Shown one piece after another: positions 16,499-24,570 of a DNA stretch of 37,985 nt. Each line of letters opens with the position of its first letter. Within the stretch, counting starts at the first letter, position 1. This stretch comes from Deltaproteobacteria bacterium (lineage in GTDB: Bacteria > Desulfobacterota > Desulfobacteria > Desulfobacterales > SpSt-501). The position numbers and the translations under genes were made by a program. The DNA lies in assembly GCA_016219005.1 (NCBI GenBank), contig JACRCN010000057.1, positions 1 through 37,985 on the forward strand, read 5' to 3'. The notes beneath the pieces are model-generated. The model had not been told where the DNA came from. It did no database searches and saw only the letters and a list, made by a program, of their open reading frames with translations.

Positions 16499-17446
16499 AT
16501 GACTGGGAAAAGACTGGGTTTCATTTCGGCACTGATCCTGGCCGGCATGTGCATCCTGCCGCTGGGGCTCGGAATTTACCCCCAGCACGTGCTCATCGTG
16601 AGCCTTTTTTATGTCATGATGGCCTCCAGTTGGAACCTGCTGGCCGGCTACACGGGTCAGGTTTCCTTCGGACACGCGGCCATGGCAGGGATCGGCGCCT
16701 ACACCTCCGGCATCTTGGCGGTCAAGGCGGGGATCGACCCCTGGATAGGGGTCTGCGCCGGAACGGCCATCGCCGCGCTGCTGGGCCTGGGGCTGGGCGC
16801 GCTGTGCCTTAAGATGGGCGGCATCTATCTGTCGCTCACGACACTCGCCTTTTCGCAGATCCTGCACATCGTGATCGTCAATGAATACGATGTCACGCGC
16901 GGCACCATGGGGCTGCAGGTCCCGGGACTCATGGCCGAGTATTCCAAGATCACTTATTACTACATCATGCTGGCAGCCGCGGTTCTGACGCTCGCGATTC
17001 TGTACCGGATGATCCACTCCAACCTGGGGCTGAATTTCCGGGCCGTGCAGAACGACGAGGTGGCGGCCAAGTCGATCGGCGTCAAGGTCCTGCAGGTGCG
17101 GGTCCTGGCCTTCACCGTGGCGAGTGCCATGGCGGGCTTCGCTGGCGGCCTCTACGGGCATTACCTGCTGCTGATCACCCCGGAGATCCCGTCCCTGGAC
17201 CTGCAGTTCAACGTGCTCGCCATGACCGTGATCGGCGGGATGGGTTCCTTCATCGGCCCGGTCATCGGCGCCTTCGCCCTGAACATCCTGGCCGAAAAGA
17301 TCCGCGACTACGGCGAATACCACGTGCTGGTGTTCGGCCTGGTCGCCCTGGTCGTGGCGCGGTTTGCCCCGAACGGGCTGTTGGGGATTTGGCGCAGGTT
17401 TCGGACCCGGCCACACGCCCGCTCGTCAAATAGGCTTCAGGACTGA
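16499..17446 (+). CDS. livM: HAAT-type ABC transporter permease (LivM-like), second operon
   Basis: Membrane permease of 315 residues from ATG 16499 (a TTG 21 bases upstream is in frame but has no ribosome binding site). LivM hallmarks: YVMMASSWNLLAGYTGQVSFGHAAMAGIGAYTS, the loop NLGLNFRAVQNDEVAAKSIGVKVLQVRVLAFTVASAMAGFAGGLYG, VIGGMGSFIGPVIGAF and the terminal FAPNGLLGIWRRF. The last dozen residues are basic and probably cytoplasmic. Confidence 0.92.
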   Translation: MTGKRLGFISALILAGMCILPLGLGIYPQHVLIVSLFYVMMASSWNLLAGYTGQVSFGHAAMAGIGAYTSGILAVKAGIDPWIGVCAGTAIAALLGLGLGALCLKMGGIYLSLTTLAFSQILHIVIVNEYDVTRGTMGLQVPGLMAEYSKITYYYIMLAAAVLTLAILYRMIHSNLGLNFRAVQNDEVAAKSIGVKVLQVRVLAFTVASAMAGFAGGLYGHYLLLITPEIPSLDLQFNVLAMTVIGGMGSFIGPVIGAFALNILAEKIRDYGEYHVLVFGLVALVVARFAPNGLLGIWRRFRTRPHARSSNRLQD

Positions 17447-17496
17447 ATTGGCTCGGGGTCAAAAAAACATATATCGCAGCGGATGGGAATCGAGTC

Positions 17497-18216
17497 ATGG
17501 CGTTATTGGAAGGTCGAAAAATCTGCAAAGCGTTTGGAGGCGTACAGGCGCTGCGCCAGGTGGATTTCGTTGTCGAGCCGGGAACGATCGTCGGCCTGAT
17601 CGGACCCAACGGCGCCGGTAAAACCACCTTGTTCAACGCCGTCGCCGGAACCTTCAGACCGACTTCCGGCAAGATCATCTTTGACGGGGCCGACATCACC
17701 GGCCTTCCGGCCAACGCCGTCTGCCGCCGGGGGATGGCCCGCACCTTCCAGGTCACCCGGCCGTTTGCGGCCATGACCTGCCTGGAGAACGTCATGGTGG
17801 CCGCCATCAACCGGCACCCCGAAAAGCCTCGGTCCTTCATCGAGTCCTTCGCCCACGAAAAATTGAGTTTCGTCGGGCTGGACGAGATGGAGGGGTTCGA
17901 GGCCCGCCACCTGAACGTGATCCAGAAGAAGCGCCTCGAAATGGCCCGGGCGCTGGCGACAGAGCCCAAGCTGTTGATGCTCGATGAGGTGCTGGGCGGG
18001 CTCAACACCCAGGAGATCGGTCAGGCGGTGGAGTTCATCCGCAGCCTGCGGGACCGGCTGGGACTCACCGTCTTGTGGATCGAACACGTCATGGGGGCGA
18101 TCATGAAAGCCGCCGAACAGGTGATTGTGCTGGACCAGGGTCAAGTCCTCATGGCGGGAACCGCCGCCGAGGTGGTCACCGACCAACGGGTCGTTCAAGC
18201 CTATCTGGGAGAATAG
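17497..18216 (+). CDS. livG: HAAT-type ABC transporter ATP-binding protein (LivG-like), second operon
   Basis: ATPase of 239 residues. Walker A GPNGAGKTT, LivG-type GMARTFQVTRPFAAMTCLENVMV, Walker B LLMLDEVLGGLN with Val in place of the usual Pro after the catalytic Glu, and switch LWIEHVMGAIM. The canonical LSxGQ signature is replaced by HLNVIQKKRLEMARAL, so this subunit, like LivG of the first operon, carries a degenerate signature. The C-terminal VQAYLGE is standard. The gene ends two bases before the livF start. Confidence 0.9.
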   Translation: MALLEGRKICKAFGGVQALRQVDFVVEPGTIVGLIGPNGAGKTTLFNAVAGTFRPTSGKIIFDGADITGLPANAVCRRGMARTFQVTRPFAAMTCLENVMVAAINRHPEKPRSFIESFAHEKLSFVGLDEMEGFEARHLNVIQKKRLEMARALATEPKLLMLDEVLGGLNTQEIGQAVEFIRSLRDRLGLTVLWIEHVMGAIMKAAEQVIVLDQGQVLMAGTAAEVVTDQRVVQAYLGE

Positions 18217-18218
18217 CA

Positions 18219-18929
18219 ATGCCTGCGCTGCTGGAAGTGTCGCATATCGATCTTTACCGGGGTGAAACCCAGGTGCTGTGGGACATCTCTCTCGCCCTCG
18301 ACCCGGGGGAACGGGTCGCCATCCTAGGCAGCAACGGCGCGGGGAAGTCTTCGTTTCTGGCGGCTGTCACCGCCGCCCTCACGCCCGTCCGGGGGGAGAT
18401 CCGCTTCAACGGCCACTGCCTGGTTGGCAATCGCCCGCACGAGGTCACCGGGCTCGGCATCGCCCTGGTTCCCGAAGGCCGGCGGGTATACAAGGACATG
18501 TCCGTCAGGGAAAACCTGGAGATGGGCGCCTTCCCCAAGAGCGCCCGCGGCCGGCTGAAGGAGACCCTTGAACGCGTCATGGGGCTCTTCCCGATCCTGG
18601 GCCAGCGCAAGGGCCAGCCCGCCGGCACCCTTTCAGGTGGAGAGCAGCAGATGCTCGCCATCGGCCGCGCACTGATGAGCCGGCCCAAGCTCCTGCTGGT
18701 GGACGAACTCTCGCTGGGGCTGGCTCCATTGATCACCAAGTCGATCTACCGCACCCTGGCCGAACTCGGGACGGACATCACCATCCTGCTGGTCGAGCAG
18801 AACGTGGAGCAGGCGCTGAACTTCTCCCGGCGCGCTTATATCCTCGAAAGCGGCCGCATGACCCGCTCCGGCAACTCCGCCGACCTCATGCAGGATGCCG
18901 ACATCCGCCGGGCCTATCTCGGCATGTAG
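18219..18929 (+). CDS. livF: HAAT-type ABC transporter ATP-binding protein (LivF-like), second operon
   Basis: ATPase of 236 residues from ATG 18219, two bases after livG. Motifs: Walker A GSNGAGKSS, LivF-type IALVPEGRRVYKDMSVRENLEMGAF, signature LSGGEQQML, Walker B LLLVDELSLGLAP and the terminal DIRRAYLGM. Last intact gene of the second HAAT operon; directly followed by a degraded sensor-kinase remnant. Confidence 0.92.
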   Translation: MPALLEVSHIDLYRGETQVLWDISLALDPGERVAILGSNGAGKSSFLAAVTAALTPVRGEIRFNGHCLVGNRPHEVTGLGIALVPEGRRVYKDMSVRENLEMGAFPKSARGRLKETLERVMGLFPILGQRKGQPAGTLSGGEQQMLAIGRALMSRPKLLLVDELSLGLAPLITKSIYRTLAELGTDITILLVEQNVEQALNFSRRAYILESGRMTRSGNSADLMQDADIRRAYLGM

Positions 18930-18954
18930 CTGGCTGCCGCTCCAACGGCCGCGC

Positions 18955-19160
18955 GGAAACCGCTTCCGCCGGAACTCTCGATTCTTTCAAGTGTCCGGGG
19001 TGAACGACCGCATATGTGAGATGCTGGGGTATACCGCGGAAGAGCTTGAGGACCGCAGCGCACGCATGCTCTTCTCCACCGATGAGGACTCTGGCTTCGT
19101 CGGAAGGGAAAAATATCGGCACCCTGGCCGGCGGCAGCGCCCACGACTTCAACAACATTC
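18955..19160 (+). pseudogene. Remnant of a PAS-domain sensor histidine kinase
   Basis: One frame reads FFQVSGVNDRICEMLGYTAEELEDRSARMLF and STDEDSGFVGREKY, a clear PAS-domain fragment of the type found in hybrid histidine kinases. After GREKY the sequence jumps frame to IGTLAGGSAHDFNNI, the H-box region of HisKA kinases (usual GTLAGGIAHDFNNIL). The intervening end of PAS/PAC and everything after the H-box are missing. So this is an internally deleted, frameshifted relic; the junction is near 19107-19114. No start codon or ribosome binding site is evident. Confidence 0.75.
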
Positions 19161-19187
19161 CCGAGGAACGAAATCAAGAGGCTGCCA

Positions 19188-19931
19188 TCAGGCGGCTTCG
19201 GGGCCGCCCGCGTCGGCCGCCTGGGTCGCACATTTAGCGCTTGCTCGGTTGAGCAGGAACTTGCTGAGCACGCAGACGAAGACGACGAAAAACGCCATCG
19301 ACGCGTACTCGGCCCACTTGGGCGGGTTCAGCAGCCCGTGGACCCACGGGTCGGTGATCATCATCTCGCCGCCGACCTTTCCGAGGACTGCCGCCCCGAC
19401 CCACAGGATGATCGGGTAACGATCCATCAGCTTGGCGAGCATGGTGCTCATGAGCACCACCATCGGGATGGAGAGAATCAGCCCGAACAACAGCAGGAAC
19501 AGGTTGCCGTGACTGGCCGCGCCGACAGCCAGCATGTTGTCGATGCCCATGCTGAGGTCGGCCACGATGATGATCCACAGCGCCTGCCACAGGCCCTGAG
19601 CTTCCTTGTCCGCACCCGCCTCGGCGGCGGCACCCTGAGTGATCAATTTGACGGCAATCCATATGATCACGGCACCGCCGATCAGCTTGACGAAACTCAA
19701 GTTCAGCAACTGCGCCACCGCGAAGGTGCAGATCACGCGGACCACGACCGCGCCGCCCGAGCCCAGAATGATCCCCATTTGGCGCTGTTTACCGGTCAGG
19801 TTCTTGACCGCCATGGCGATGACCACGGCGTTGTCGCCGGCCAGCACCAGGTCGATCAGAACAATGCTCATGACGGCGATAAGAAATTCCCAAGTGAATG
19901 CAATTTGACCCAGCCAACCCATGTCGATCAT
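19188..19931 (-). CDS. TerC family integral membrane protein (YjbE-type), probable Mn2+ exporter
   Basis: A 247-residue membrane protein with about seven hydrophobic segments and the TerC signature acidic motifs: IVLIDLVLAGDNAVVIAMAVKNL near the N-terminus and IIIVADLSMGIDNMLAVGAASHG in the middle, whose aspartates are thought to bind the metal. The start ATG 19931 has AGGAGGGATT immediately upstream. Upstream sits a yybP-ykoY manganese riboswitch, which in bacteria controls MntP, P-type ATPases and TerC/YjbE-type proteins, so a role in manganese efflux or Mn loading of exported proteins is the best reading. Monocistronic. Confidence 0.92.
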   Translation of the reverse strand: MIDMGWLGQIAFTWEFLIAVMSIVLIDLVLAGDNAVVIAMAVKNLTGKQRQMGIILGSGGAVVVRVICTFAVAQLLNLSFVKLIGGAVIIWIAVKLITQGAAAEAGADKEAQGLWQALWIIIVADLSMGIDNMLAVGAASHGNLFLLLFGLILSIPMVVLMSTMLAKLMDRYPIILWVGAAVLGKVGGEMMITDPWVHGLLNPPKWAEYASMAFFVVFVCVLSKFLLNRASAKCATQAADAGGPEAA

Positions 19932-19956
19932 AATCCCTCCTGCCTGCGCTGCGGGG

Positions 19957-20011
19957 CAAAAAAAAGACCTTTACCCGCGGCATGGTTAAACATGCTGTGA
20001 GTAAAGGTCTT
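19957..20011 (-). terminator. Intrinsic terminator of the manganese riboswitch expression platform
   Basis: On the minus strand AAGACCTTTAC (20011-20001) pairs exactly with GTAAAGGTCTT (19974-19964), with an inner GCATG/CATGC hairpin, and runs into eight T residues (19965-19958). The 5' arm of this hairpin is also the 3' arm of riboswitch stem P1, so the two structures exclude each other. Confidence 0.9.
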
Positions 20012-20114
20012 GCAAGATCCCGATGCAGTCGCGATGCCGCGTCCGGGTGGCATACCCACCGTGCTGACGAAACGCGGCCCGGCGGAACCCCCGCCGGTTG
20101 CTACTCCCCTTTAC
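20001..20114 (-). ncRNA. yybP-ykoY manganese riboswitch (5' leader of the TerC gene)
   Basis: Reading the minus strand, stem P1 is GTAAAGG (20114-20108) paired with CCTTTAC (20007-20001). Right after the 5' arm comes the conserved GGGGAGTAGC, then a GC-rich hairpin, the conserved CGTCAGCACG segment and finally GCAAGACCTTTAC, all hallmarks of yybP-ykoY RNAs. Mn2+ is known to dock the two legs of this RNA and stabilise P1. Here P1 formation sequesters the terminator arm, so Mn2+ would allow read-through into the downstream terC-type gene (an ON switch). Confidence 0.93.
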
Positions 20115-20124
20115 GATTGCTTCA

Positions 20125-20153
20125 TCATTACAAGGAAACCCTGGCGCTGTCAA
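20125..20153 (-). promoter_or_regulatory. Sigma-70 promoter of the riboswitch-terC transcript
   Basis: On the minus strand TTGACA (20153-20148), a 17-base spacer and TAATGA (20130-20125). Transcription would begin near 20118, exactly at the 5' edge of the riboswitch, which supports the call. Confidence 0.8.
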
Positions 20154-20261
20154 GGAAAGAACCGAACAGATATATACGGGTTTTGTCAAATACCATTACA
20201 TTCAAACTTTCGCGTATGATGTGGTGTTTGATTGTTTTTTCCGTTGACGCCGGAGAGGCTT

Positions 20262-21365
20262 CTATCCTTTCTGCTCCTGTTGCTTCTCAACAACACAATA
20301 AATCCCCCCGCCGGCCATGAGCGGCCCACGGCACAGGTTATCTGACAAACACGTCGCCTTCCGCCTGTCCCCCGCAGCCCATCGCGCCACAAGACCCGGC
20401 TCTCGAATAAAAGGTCTGCTCATGGAAAAATAATCGGCATAGCCTTCCTCGTAGAGCTTTTCGGCCAGCGGCAATGAACGAATCCCCCCCACCAGTATCA
20501 CCGGCACCGTCAGTTTTTCCTTGAAAGCTTTGGCCGCTTTGCGCCAATAGGCCTCTTGATCCTCGGAGTCGATATCTTTGCGGCAGTGGTCTCCGGTGAC
20601 GACGGTACCTCCACTCAACTCAATGGCACCGATCCCGGCGGCCTGAAGCATCCGGGCGGCCTGTAATGATTCGTCCACCGTCAGGCCGCCATCCATGAGG
20701 TCCTCGGAGTTCATCTTGATCAAGATTGGGAAGTCGTTGCCTACATAGCTTTTCATTTTCGCGAGGATTTCCAAGACGGCTGCCGTCCGGTTTGCGATGA
20801 CTCCGCCGTATGCATCCGTGCGTTTGTTGAACGCGGGCGAAAGAAATTGGTTGATCAGGAATCCGTGTGCACCATGGATCTGAATTGCGTCGAATCCAGC
20901 CTCTTTTGCCCGCCGGGCCGCTTGCGCAAACGCTTCAATCATCGCCTGAATATCCTCAGCCGTCATGACTCTGCCTTCGGATCCGGCATAGCCATCCACC
21001 TTGGAAAGAACTACAGGCGTAAGCCCCGTCACCTTAGGATTGGATAAAATCCCGGCATGGGAGAGCTCAACGGCCACCCGCCCGTTATGCCGATGAATGG
21101 CATCCGTCATCTCCCGGAGACCCGGAATAAACGTGTCGTCGGATAAACCCAATTGCCGTGGCGAGCCCATCCCATCTCGCCGAACATAGGTATGGCTGGT
21201 GATGATCAAGCCTACACCTCCTTTTGCGAGCTCAACATAGCGTGCTTTGAGCTCAGGCGTACAAGTGCCGTCATCGGCAGCCAAACCCTCCCACGTCGCT
21301 GAACGCACAAATCTGTTGGCAAGCTTCATCCCGATCATTGTGGTCGCCTGAAAAAGCTTAGACAT
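20262..21365 (-). CDS. Old-Yellow-Enzyme-like NADH:flavin oxidoreductase
   Basis: FMN-dependent TIM-barrel ene-reductase family protein, 367 residues from ATG 21365, which is preceded by GAGGAG; a longer frame to 21401 is less likely. Visible: N-terminal NRFVRSATWEGLA, substrate-binding IQIHGAHGFLINQFLSPAFNKRTDAYGG, NSEDLMDGG, phosphate-binding VGGIRSL and YADYFSMSRPFIREP. The C-terminal CLSDNLCRGP ... GIYC segment is a Cys-bearing tail seen in short anaerobe members, without the four-Cys 4Fe-4S motif and C-terminal Rossmann domains of the 2,4-dienoyl-CoA reductase type. It follows AOR by 66 bases at the end of the GntR-TRAP-AOR operon and may reduce an enone/enoate related to the AOR substrate. 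Confidence 0.88.
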   Translation of the reverse strand: MSKLFQATTMIGMKLANRFVRSATWEGLAADDGTCTPELKARYVELAKGGVGLIITSHTYVRRDGMGSPRQLGLSDDTFIPGLREMTDAIHRHNGRVAVELSHAGILSNPKVTGLTPVVLSKVDGYAGSEGRVMTAEDIQAMIEAFAQAARRAKEAGFDAIQIHGAHGFLINQFLSPAFNKRTDAYGGVIANRTAAVLEILAKMKSYVGNDFPILIKMNSEDLMDGGLTVDESLQAARMLQAAGIGAIELSGGTVVTGDHCRKDIDSEDQEAYWRKAAKAFKEKLTVPVILVGGIRSLPLAEKLYEEGYADYFSMSRPFIREPGLVARWAAGDRRKATCLSDNLCRGPLMAGGGIYCVVEKQQEQKG

Positions 21366-21431
21366 GGGCTTCTCCTCTTTAATTTTATTCGCTGATTTCA
21401 AGGCAACAATTGTTGCCGCATGGATGGACGG

Positions 21432-23231
21432 TTACGCCAATCCCAATTCGAGCAGCTTTTGAGCCTCCGGGCGCCCCAGCAGATCCCATCCCCGGGCCTG
21501 GTAGTACATGCGGCGCGCGGCCACAAACCGATCCTTGTCGATCCTGTCGCCCCCCGGCTGCTCGTCCGCCAGGTCCTCGGCAAAGAACCTGGAGGGCAAC
21601 ATGTCCTCTTCCACGCCCTCGCGCAGATTGTAAAGCCGCTCCAGGGTCCAGATCCTCTCGCCGATTCTCTTGAGGTCCTCGATCTTGAGATCGGCGCCGG
21701 TCAACGCATTATGCAGGTCCGTCAGCACCGGCCATGTGTAACCGGCGTTGCGCATTCCGAATTTGCAGGTCAAGAGAGAGTCGGCGATGGCCAGGAAATG
21801 CTCCTTGTCGAGGAGCGTGTCCATGTGAGCCTCAAAACCTTTTTCCTGAAACTCGCCGACAAAAAGCTCATTGACGTAAAGCTGAGCCCGCAAATGGCAG
21901 GCGCCGCGGCTGCTGGTGGCCAGGGAAAATCCGGTTCCGAAGGAGCGCCGTGATTCATAGCCGGGATACTCTTGCTTCTTGGCGTGGATGACCCGGGCCA
22001 GCGCCGACGGGCCCCATCGGGCGGCCGCACGATAGGATCCCTCGGCCAGCAGGTTCCCGATTCCCTGGCGGGCGGCGATTTTGGGGATCAGAGCCAGCAT
22101 GGATTCATGCTGGCCCCATTTCATGGCAGTGCCGTCCAAGTCGTCGGCGGTGATGATTCCCGACTCTTGCAGGTCCATGAGCCAGGCGAAGATGTTGCCG
22201 CAGGTGATGGTGTCCATCCCCAGATCGTTGCACAGGAGGTTGGCCATCAGGATGGATTCAAGGTTGGAGTTGCCGCAGTTGGAGCCGAAGGACATCAGGG
22301 TTTCGTATTCCGGGCCCTCCACCTCTTCCAGCTTGTAAGGCCCGTCCTTCACCTGGTGGACGTTTCCGCACTTCAGCGGACAGGTGAGGCAGCCCCGGTC
22401 CTTGACGAAGTACTTGTCCTTGAGCGCCTGGGCGTTGATCAGGGATCCGTCCGGGAAATGGCCGCCACGGAAGTTTCGTGTCGGCAGGGTGTGCTTGGCA
22501 TTGAAAAAATCAAACGCGATGGAAGAGCCGAACTTGGCAAATGCCTGGGCGACCTCCATTGCCTTCTTGCCGCCCTGACTCGAGATCGCCTTCAGTTTTT
22601 CCTTATTGAAGATATCCGTGCCGATCCTGCCTTTCACGACGATGGCTTTAAGCTTCTTGCTGCCCATCACGGCGCCCACCCCGCCGCGCCCGGCGGCACG
22701 GTGGCTGTTCATGAGGGTCGCGAACTTGACCAGGTTCTCGCCGGCCGGGCCGATGCACGCCACTTCGGCGCCGTCATGATCCGCTTTGAGTTTTGCTTCC
22801 GTGGCCAGGGTTCCAAGCCCCCACAGGTGGTCGGCGTCTTTCAGAGCGGCCCTGCCATTTTCCAAAACCAGGTAACACGGCCGCGCGGCAGCTCCGGTGA
22901 TCACCAGCGCGTCAAACCCGGATCGCTTGAAAGCCGGTCCCCACTTGCCGCCGCAATGGCTAGCCGCCGCCAAGCCGGTCAGGGGCGACTTGGTGGTTAC
23001 GTTGAAAAAGGCGGAAAAAACACCGGACCCGGTGTAAGGGCCGGTCGCCAGGATCAGTGGGTTTTCCGGAGCCAGGGGGTCGACTCCGACCGGCGCCAGC
23101 TTTGTCAATAACGCGATCCCCAAGCCACGGCCGCCCAATACCATCTTGAGCGCTTGGTCGTCCGTGGCCGCCACCGTGGTGGTCCCGCGGGTCAAATCCA
23201 CCCAAAGCGTATGTCCCGTGTATCCGTTCAT
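21432..23231 (-). CDS. aor: Aldehyde:ferredoxin oxidoreductase (tungsten enzyme)
   Basis: Cytosolic tungsten-bis-pyranopterin enzyme that interconverts aldehydes and carboxylic acids with ferredoxin. 599 residues from ATG 23231 (GGCGGCGACC upstream); an in-frame extension to 23267 would start with nonconserved sequence. The family N-terminus GYTGHTLWVDLTRGTT, LGGRGLGIALL, GPYTGSGVFSAFFNVTTKSPLTG and GRGGVGAVMGSKKLKAI are all there. The 4Fe-4S ligands are Cys281, Cys284 and Cys288 (CLTCPLKC) and Cys489 (LLTCKFG). It lies between TRAP transporter genes and an ene-reductase, so an imported organic acid or its aldehyde is the likely substrate. The tungstate importer at the start of the window would supply its metal. 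Confidence 0.95.
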   Translation of the reverse strand: MNGYTGHTLWVDLTRGTTTVAATDDQALKMVLGGRGLGIALLTKLAPVGVDPLAPENPLILATGPYTGSGVFSAFFNVTTKSPLTGLAAASHCGGKWGPAFKRSGFDALVITGAAARPCYLVLENGRAALKDADHLWGLGTLATEAKLKADHDGAEVACIGPAGENLVKFATLMNSHRAAGRGGVGAVMGSKKLKAIVVKGRIGTDIFNKEKLKAISSQGGKKAMEVAQAFAKFGSSIAFDFFNAKHTLPTRNFRGGHFPDGSLINAQALKDKYFVKDRGCLTCPLKCGNVHQVKDGPYKLEEVEGPEYETLMSFGSNCGNSNLESILMANLLCNDLGMDTITCGNIFAWLMDLQESGIITADDLDGTAMKWGQHESMLALIPKIAARQGIGNLLAEGSYRAAARWGPSALARVIHAKKQEYPGYESRRSFGTGFSLATSSRGACHLRAQLYVNELFVGEFQEKGFEAHMDTLLDKEHFLAIADSLLTCKFGMRNAGYTWPVLTDLHNALTGADLKIEDLKRIGERIWTLERLYNLREGVEEDMLPSRFFAEDLADEQPGGDRIDKDRFVAARRMYYQARGWDLLGRPEAQKLLELGLA

Positions 23232-23267
23232 GGTCGCCGCCTTTCGAATACCATAAAATACGTTCAA

Positions 23268-24563
23268 CTATCCCGCGTCCATCATGTTCGGCACAAAAGT
23301 GACGATCTCGGGAAACGCGATGACCAGAGCCGTGACGATCGCCTGCCAAAACAGGAAATAGCACGCCCCCATGAACACCTCGCCGGTGGTCACGCTCGAC
23401 CCGGCCACGGCCTTGACCGTGTAGACGTTCATGCCGACCGGCGGAGTGATCACGCCGACTTCGCACAGGGTAATAACAAGCAATCCGAACCACACCGGGT
23501 CCCAGCGGTACGCCGCAACGATGGGCATGACCGCCGGAAGGGTGATGATGAGCATGGAGACCGGGTCGATCATGCAGCCGAGGACGATATAAAGAGCGAT
23601 GATCAACAGGAGCACGGACAACGGCGAAGCGTTCAACCCCACGACGAATTTCACGAAAGAGTCGATGGCCCCGGACGAGCTGAGAACGAAGGAAAAAAGG
23701 TTGCCGAAGGTGATGATGATCAGCAACGAGCACGAAAGCATGCCGGACTGCAGCAGGGCTTGGTAGAAGACCTTCCAAGTAAAGCGCCGGCGCAGGAGCA
23801 GCACCACGATGGCGCCGCCCGAACCGATGGCACCGGCGGCGGTGGACGTGAACCAGCCCATGAAGAGCCCGCCGATCACGAGCGCGATCAGGAAGAAGAT
23901 GGGGAAAACCCCCTTCAGGGCAATCAGCTTCTCCCGGAAGGGTATTATGTCAGTGTCCGGAGGCGGCAACAGGTGGGGCTTGACCAGGCCCGCCACCTGG
24001 ATTCCCACGCCATAGGCGACCGCGCTCATAATACCGGGCACTACTCCCCCGACCAGAAGCTTGCTGATCGGCTGCGAGGTGATCAAGCCATAAAGGATCA
24101 TCAGGATGCTGGGCGGGATCATGCACGCCAAGGCCCCGGCCGCCACGATGCAGCCTGAGGCCAGATGTCTGTCGTAGCCTTTCTCCAGCATTTTCGGCAG
24201 CGCGATCTTGGTGAATATGGAGGCGCTCGCAATCGTAGACCCCGAGCAGGCCCCAAACAGCGCGCACCCATAATTGGTGGCCAGGAGCATGCCTCCCCGC
24301 ACGCGGCCCAGCCATTTGCTGGCCGCATCGAAAAGATCTCCGCTGATCCCGGCCTGAAACGCCAGTTCCCCCATAAGTATGAACATGGGGACGCAGGAAA
24401 GCGCATAGCTTTCCATGGCGCCGTACAGAATGGTCTTTATGAAGGAGCAGCCGGCTGTCCAATTGAGACTGTATACAATGCCGAAAAATCCAGCCAGTCC
24501 CAGGCTGAAGGCCACCGGAATCGATAGAAGCACCATCGCCATCATAGGCAGAAACCAGATCAT
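23268..24563 (-). CDS. dctM: TRAP transporter large permease (DctM-like)
   Basis: Large membrane subunit of a tripartite ATP-independent periplasmic transporter, 431 residues with about 12 hydrophobic segments. Family features: N-terminal LSIPVAFSLGLAGFFGI, PMFILMGELAFQAGISGDLFDAASKWLGRVRGGMLLATNYGCALFGACSGSTIASASIF, GCIVAAGALACMIPPSILMILYGLIT and VITPPVGMNVYTVKA. It starts seven bases after dctQ and ends 36 bases before AOR. Na+- or proton-driven uptake of a carboxylate is expected. Confidence 0.94.
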   Translation of the reverse strand: MIWFLPMMAMVLLSIPVAFSLGLAGFFGIVYSLNWTAGCSFIKTILYGAMESYALSCVPMFILMGELAFQAGISGDLFDAASKWLGRVRGGMLLATNYGCALFGACSGSTIASASIFTKIALPKMLEKGYDRHLASGCIVAAGALACMIPPSILMILYGLITSQPISKLLVGGVVPGIMSAVAYGVGIQVAGLVKPHLLPPPDTDIIPFREKLIALKGVFPIFFLIALVIGGLFMGWFTSTAAGAIGSGGAIVVLLLRRRFTWKVFYQALLQSGMLSCSLLIIITFGNLFSFVLSSSGAIDSFVKFVVGLNASPLSVLLLIIALYIVLGCMIDPVSMLIITLPAVMPIVAAYRWDPVWFGLLVITLCEVGVITPPVGMNVYTVKAVAGSSVTTGEVFMGACYFLFWQAIVTALVIAFPEIVTFVPNMMDAG

Positions 24564-24570
24564 ACAGGCC

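Noticed and set aside
21972-23111. Long plus-strand open frame of 379 codons opposite AOR
   Set aside because: AOR motifs and Fe-S cysteines are unambiguous on the minus strand; the plus-strand translation is low-complexity and has no family.
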